DNA of 63,194 nucleotides, taken from Saprolegnia diclina VS20 (taxonomy: Eukaryota > Oomycota > Saprolegniomycetes > Saprolegniales > Saprolegniaceae). The stretch lies in NCBI RefSeq assembly GCF_000281045.1, contig NW_008246076.1, positions 676,182 through 739,375 on the forward strand, in the 5' to 3' direction. This document shows positions 61,515-63,194 of this stretch, in pieces. Within the stretch, counting starts at the first letter, position 1, and each line of letters begins with the position of its first letter. A model generated the notes under the pieces. The model was given only the letters and a program-made list of their open reading frames with translations. It was not told the origin of the DNA and made no database searches. The position numbers and the translations under genes are program-made.

Positions 61515-62827
61515 ATGGCCAAGGCGGCAACTCCGACCCGGCTGCCACCGCACGTGGCCGCGACGATCATGCGCTTTGTGGACACTTCGACCACGCTGCT
61601 TGCGGTGCTCGATGCGCTGTCCAGTGCGAGCCCGTTCTTCATTGCGCTGCGGGCGCTGGCGACCGTCGTGCCACCGTGGATGCTTTGGCGTGTCCTCGAC
61701 GTTAACGTCGCTGTGCCAGCGTCGCGCGCGCACCCCGAGCTCTTCAAGTGCGTCCTTGCTGGCCATCCGAACGTCTTTATGGACGTGTCCGACGCGCCAA
61801 AGTACGCTCGCATGCTCTTGCCCGAGGCCAAGCTCACAATGGTCGAGGACGCGTGCGACCTCGCGAAGCTCGATCGTGACCTCTTGGCGCAAGTGACCAC
61901 CTTGTTTGTCTTTGATATCCGGTCGCTTCCGAATGTCGTCCAACTGCTGGCGTACATGCCACGTCTGCGCCTCGAGTTGAACGCAAGCGAGCTCGAGGAC
62001 GACGCTGCTGTCGCCTTCTTGCTTGCCAACACATCGGCCAATGTGCGCTGCATGGAAATGACACTGCCGACCGAGTGGTTCAAGATGACCGAGGCGACGG
62101 CCATGTGTGTCGCGACGGTGCTCCCGACGTTGCCGTTGACAGCGTTGACGTTCAAGTGCATGCTGGCGTCCGAGGACAGCGCCAAGGGGCTCCATGACGC
62201 GCTGCAGTCGATACCGACGCTTCGCAAACTCCGATTTGAGTTTCCGAGCTCACTCGCCTGTGGGTTTGCAGCCTGCGCCGCAAGCAAGACGACCGCGTTT
62301 CCGCAGATCACGTCGTGGCACCTCGACGCACATAGAGCGTCTTCCCAATGCTTGGCTCCATGGGCCACTTGCACGACTTGCATATCGACCTCGGTTCGCC
62401 CTTGGACGACGAAGGCTTCGACGTGCTCATGACCATCGTCGAGGCGCTGCCGCTGCACTCGCTGAGCCAAATCGGACTACTCTCGAGCCGGGTGCGCGTC
62501 ATTGCGTTCAAGAGCGCGCTCTCCACGCAGAGCACGGTGCGAACGCTGAGCTTGGACTTTGTATGGCTCAAGCCGGAAGGTCTCGACATCCTCGCCAGCC
62601 TCATCATGCCCCACATTGAGCACCTCGATCTCTGCTACAACTATCTGACGGACGACAACATCATGCTGCTCGTTGGATTGGTCGCGGCCTCCAACCTCCG
62701 GTCGCTTTGGCTCGCGAGCAATGATCTCTCGGTAGCAGGCAAAGAGAAGTTGCGCCGCTACGTGCTGACGTTGCCACGCGGCCCGTGCCACCTTCGGCTC
62801 GACGAAGCCGACGCCTTTGACTGGTAG
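61515..62827 (+). CDS. F-box-like / leucine-rich-repeat protein with frame break
   Basis: Start MAKAATPTRLPP at 61515. The first ~60 residues form an F-box-like helical bundle (LPPHVAATIMRFVDTSTTLL). LRR-like strands follow (LPNVVQLLAYMPRLRL, TLPLTALTFKCML, TLRKLRFEF, IEHLDLCYNYLTDD, NLRSLWLASNDLS). Frame 1 gives sense to about 62,325 and another frame from 62,348 to the TAG at 62827. The best protein across the break needs two single +1 skips (near 62,327 and 62,348). No intron of the usual size fits. If intact it would be an SCF ubiquitin-ligase substrate receptor-like protein. Confidence 0.65.
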
Positions 62828-63041
62828 TCATTGGAATCGATTGTTTTGGATTTGAGTTTGAGATTGTCTGTTGAATTAAGGAAGATCAAAAGAGCGTACA
62901 TCTTGTCGGGATATCGATAGACGATAAAAGCTAGGTTAGCAAGAAAGGACTCTGCGAGAGTGCGTCGAAGTGACCCAAGACAGAAGCTCGTTATTGAGCG
63001 TTGAATACACTGGATTAGGTAAAATCGACAAATGAAAAAGC

Positions 63042-63194
63042 TCACGCCGTCAGAGCGTCGAGGCGGGCGTCGGCGCGGGTGCGCTTGCGCTTGCGGTGGC
63101 GACGGTAGTAGGTCCAGTCGCGGCAGAGCGTACACTGGTACGTCCCAGGCTTCAGCACCGTGTTCGTTGCCGATGTGAGCGCATTCGGCTGGAA
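63042..63194 (-). CDS. Zinc-ribbon protein, 3' part (paralogue of the gene at 60.2 kb)
   Basis: Fifty-one codons to a TGA at 63044-63042; the gene continues past the right edge. It reads FQPNALTSATNTVLKPGTYQ, CTLCRDW, YYRRHRKRKRTRADARLDALTA. The last CxxC and the basic tail are intact, unlike the copy at 60.2 kb. About 120 bp are nearly identical between the two copies, so the duplication is recent or has undergone conversion. Confidence 0.75.
   Translation of the reverse strand, partial: FQPNALTSATNTVLKPGTYQCTLCRDWTYYRRHRKRKRTRADARLDALTA

Overview
The window is nuclear DNA of a Saprolegniales-type oomycete (water mould). The grounds are GC-rich coding sequence, compact genes, and GT-AG introns packed around 44-58 nt and usually ending in TAG. 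There is also a run of genes resembling the oomycete M96 mating-specific family, plus oomycete-style signalling fusions (RA-PH-RGS, EF-hand-SAM, FYVE-RING). The genus cannot be fixed from the sequence. No rRNA, tRNA, CRISPR or bacterial-type operon was seen. Exon joins were worked out by hand; where exon lengths sum to an exact multiple of three with no stop, the entry says so.

Layout. 1-2.9 kb: a tandem, partly divergent family of small three-helix membrane proteins ending in a Q-W motif. 3.4-9.6 kb: a 2-oxoglutarate dioxygenase and a long IQ/C2H2 zinc-finger protein. 10.1-14.9 kb: an RA-PH-RGS regulator, a DUF4291 protein and a polytopic membrane protein. 15-18.6 kb: an XRP2/TBCC protein fused to a clathrin light chain, divergent from a leucine-rich-repeat protein. 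20-25.1 kb: a zinc-knuckle protein, eIF3 subunit L and a HIT hydrolase. 25.3-31.2 kb: one very long gene with tryptophan-rich Sfi1-like helices and a jacalin-like lectin domain. 31.7-43.6 kb: four M96-like coiled-coil/START-like paralogues, interrupted by two FYVE-RING paralogues and a tiny CaaX protein; the fourth copy holds an assembly gap. 44.3-54.8 kb: a PH protein, a small membrane protein, an ankyrin protein, a secreted lectin-domain protein, an EF-hand-SAM protein and a Cid1-type nucleotidyltransferase. 56.8-59.5 kb: a cellular reverse-transcriptase-related gene (rvt). 60.2-63.2 kb: a damaged lysine-rich zinc-ribbon gene, an F-box/LRR-like gene and a paralogue of the former running off the right edge.

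Main points. The rvt gene is the most striking single item: a domesticated reverse transcriptase with all polymerase motifs visible, but needing two +1 frame corrections. The XRP2-clathrin light chain fusion joins exactly across eight exons. Non-coding signals recur: ATCCGGAT palindromes 20-110 bp upstream of several start codons, GACAATATTGTC palindromes inside many introns, and a ~140-bp dispersed repeat in three copies. Apparent single-base +1 frame breaks cluster in the last 6.5 kb, while nearly all gene models to the left join cleanly.
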